Source: Gemmatimonadota bacterium (GTDB taxonomy: Bacteria; Gemmatimonadota; Gemmatimonadetes; Gemmatimonadales; Gemmatimonadaceae). From it: 7,563 nt of DNA. Every line of letters starts with the position of its first letter. Positions within the stretch are counted from its first letter, which is position 1. The notes under the pieces are model-generated. The model ran no database searches, was not told the DNA's origin, and saw only the letters and a program-made list of their open reading frames with translations. Shown piece after piece: positions 6,358 through 7,563 of this stretch. The stretch is taken from assembly GCA_028287225.1 (NCBI GenBank), contig JAQBPZ010000280.1:1-7563 (forward strand). Direction: 5' to 3'. Position numbers and translations under genes: made by a program.

Positions 6358-7563
6358 TTACAACCCTTCCAGGAGCGCCTCGTTGCTCGTGGTGCCGCCG
6401 ATTCGCTTGATGAGCCACTCCATCCCCGATTGCGGCGGCATCTGGCTCAGCCCGCGGCGCAGCGTGTATACGTGGTCCAGCTGGTCCGGCCGGAACAGCT
6501 TCTCCTCCCGCCGCGTGCCGCTCGTCGCGATGTCGATCGCCGGGTAGATGCGCTTCTCCGCCAGCGAGCGGTCGAGCTTGATCTCGCAGTTGCCGGTGCC
6601 CTTGAACTCCTCGAAGATGATGTCGTCCATCCGCGACCCGGTCTCCACGAGCGCCGTCGCGATGATCGTCAGCGAGCCACCGCCCGACGTGGACGCCACC
6701 GCCCGCGCGGACCCGAAGAACGCCTTCGGCTTCGCCATCGCCTGGGCGTCCAGGCCGCCGGACATGGTGCGCCCGGTGCCGCGCTCCGCCGTGTTGTGTG
6801 CGCGCGCCATGCGGGTCAGGGAGTCCAGCACGATCACCACGTCCTTGCCCGCTTCCACCAGCCGCCGCGCGCGCTCCAGCACCATCTCGGTGACTTCCAC
6901 GTGTCGCGCCGCCGGCTGGTCGAAGCTGCTCGCGATCACCTCGCCCACGCCCCACGAGATCGCCTCGCTGACCTCTTCCGGGCGCTCGTCCACCAGCAGG
7001 ATCAGCAGCGACGCGTTCGGATGGTTGATGGCGATGCCCTCGGTCACCGCGTGCAGCAGCGTCGTCTTGCCGGCGCGCGCGGGCGCCACGATCAGCGCGC
7101 GCTGCCCGTAGCCGATCGGCGCGATCAGGTCGATGGCGCGGCGGATCAGCTCCGCGCCGCCCTTCGCCGGACGCCCCGTCTCCAGCGTCAGCTTCCGCTC
7201 CGGGTACGTCGCGATGAGCGTGTTGAAGTCCGGGCGGCGGATCGCCGCCTGCGGCGTGTCGCCGTTGATGGACACGATGTCGATCAGCACGGTGCGTCCG
7301 CGCGGATCGCGCCCGATCGGGCCACTCACCTCATCGCTCTTCCGCAGGCTGAACTGGCGCACCAGCTGCGGCGGCACGTACGCGTCGCCGGGATCGGCCA
7401 GGTAGCTCGCCTGCGGCTTGCGCACGAATCCGCCATCGCGCGAGGGATCGAACCACCCGGTGGTCTCACCCGTCGGAACGATCGGCGCCGGCGCCTGGGG
7501 CGCCGAGGGCGCACGCTCCACCGGTCCCGCACCGGGTCCGCCCTGTTGCCGCCCGCGCCCGCG
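6358..7563 (-). CDS. rho: Transcription termination factor Rho, 5' end cut off by the window edge
   Basis: Rho is a hexameric RNA-dependent ATPase/helicase that loads on nascent RNA and releases RNA polymerase. The window holds 401 codons and a TAA stop. The first 14 codons are rich in Arg, Gly, Gln and Pro, and a Pro/Ala-rich stretch follows. This is the linker that in several phyla lies between the N-terminal helix bundle and the cold-shock domain, so the helix bundle and true start are outside the window. An in-frame GTG at 7521 is probably internal. The cold-shock domain runs about 7456-7260. The ATPase core follows: P-loop APARAGKTT (7060-7086, Lys codon 7066-7068), catalytic DERPEEV (Glu 6985-6987), Walker B VVIVLDS (Asp 6823-6825), the Q-loop region GGLDAQAMAKPKAFFG, the R-loop motif FKGTGN and the arginine-finger motif SGTRREE. 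The C-terminus is intact. Family assignment is near certain. Odd points are the P-loop Arg where E. coli has Lys181 and several changed RNA-contact positions in the cold-shock domain. Confidence 0.97.
   Translation of the reverse strand, partial: RGRGRQQGGPGAGPVERAPSAPQAPAPIVPTGETTGWFDPSRDGGFVRKPQASYLADPGDAYVPPQLVRQFSLRKSDEVSGPIGRDPRGRTVLIDIVSINGDTPQAAIRRPDFNTLIATYPERKLTLETGRPAKGGAELIRRAIDLIAPIGYGQRALIVAPARAGKTTLLHAVTEGIAINHPNASLLILLVDERPEEVSEAISWGVGEVIASSFDQPAARHVEVTEMVLERARRLVEAGKDVVIVLDSLTRMARAHNTAERGTGRTMSGGLDAQAMAKPKAFFGSARAVASTSGGGSLTIIATALVETGSRMDDIIFEEFKGTGNCEIKLDRSLAEKRIYPAIDIATSGTRREEKLFRPDQLDHVYTLRRGLSQMPPQSGMEWLIKRIGGTTSNEALLEGL

Noticed and set aside
3896..6547. An 883-codon open frame on the plus strand opposite tamA
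   Set aside because: It is very rich in Arg, His and Ala, lacks any domain pattern, and lies antisense to a gene with clear signal peptide, POTRA and barrel features. Long antisense frames are common in DNA this GC-rich.
6173..6955. N-terminal extension of the TamA frame upstream of 6172 into rho
   Set aside because: The extension overlaps rho out of frame, has an Arg/Gly/Ala shadow composition, and would bury the signal peptide internally.
7519..7521. GTG as the start of rho
   Set aside because: The frame continues upstream with Arg/Gly-rich codons typical of a Rho linker. A start here would leave Rho without its N-terminal helix bundle.
1..7563. Defence system, mobile element, CRISPR or attachment site
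   Set aside because: The window is filled by three core envelope and transcription genes. I saw no transposase, integrase, direct repeat array or compositional break.

Overview
The window is a compact, GC-rich stretch of bacterial core genome from a diderm (outer-membrane) organism. All genes are read from the minus strand. I see no mobile element, CRISPR array, tRNA or rRNA. Gemmatimonadota or a related deep-branching phylum fits best: very high GC, an Arg/Gly-rich linker in Rho, Rho signature segments unlike those of proteobacteria, and a two-gene TamA-TamB unit. This placement is recalled family character, not a search result.

In transcription order (right to left): (1) the right edge to 6358 holds most of rho, the transcription termination helicase, with its 5' end cut off by the window. 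(2) 6357-6173 is a 185-base intergenic region full of short inverted repeats. It ends in an AT-rich patch that looks like an extended -10 element almost touching the next start codon. (3) 6172-3872 is a complete 766-residue Omp85-family protein with a signal peptide, three POTRA domains and a 16-strand-type barrel, best called TamA-like. (4) 3872-1 is a TamB/AsmA-like protein, at least 1290 residues, with its C-terminus cut off by the left edge. Its ATG shares one base with the tamA stop codon (TGATG) and has a good Shine-Dalgarno sequence inside the end of tamA, so the two are translationally coupled.

TamA and TamB are expected to work as a pair. TamB is anchored in the inner membrane and spans the periplasm as a long beta-groove, while TamA is the outer-membrane Omp85 partner. 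In studied bacteria the pair serves outer-membrane protein insertion and phospholipid traffic to the outer membrane. Rho is functionally separate and probably only a neighbour.

I did not find a previously undescribed system. The points most worth a second look are: changed RNA-contact residues in the Rho cold-shock domain and a K-to-R change in its P-loop; a run of nine C in the tamA signal-peptide codons; six TamA cysteines that all fall in three local pairs, while TamB has none; an apparently near-leaderless tamA; and the hairpin cluster between rho and tamA.
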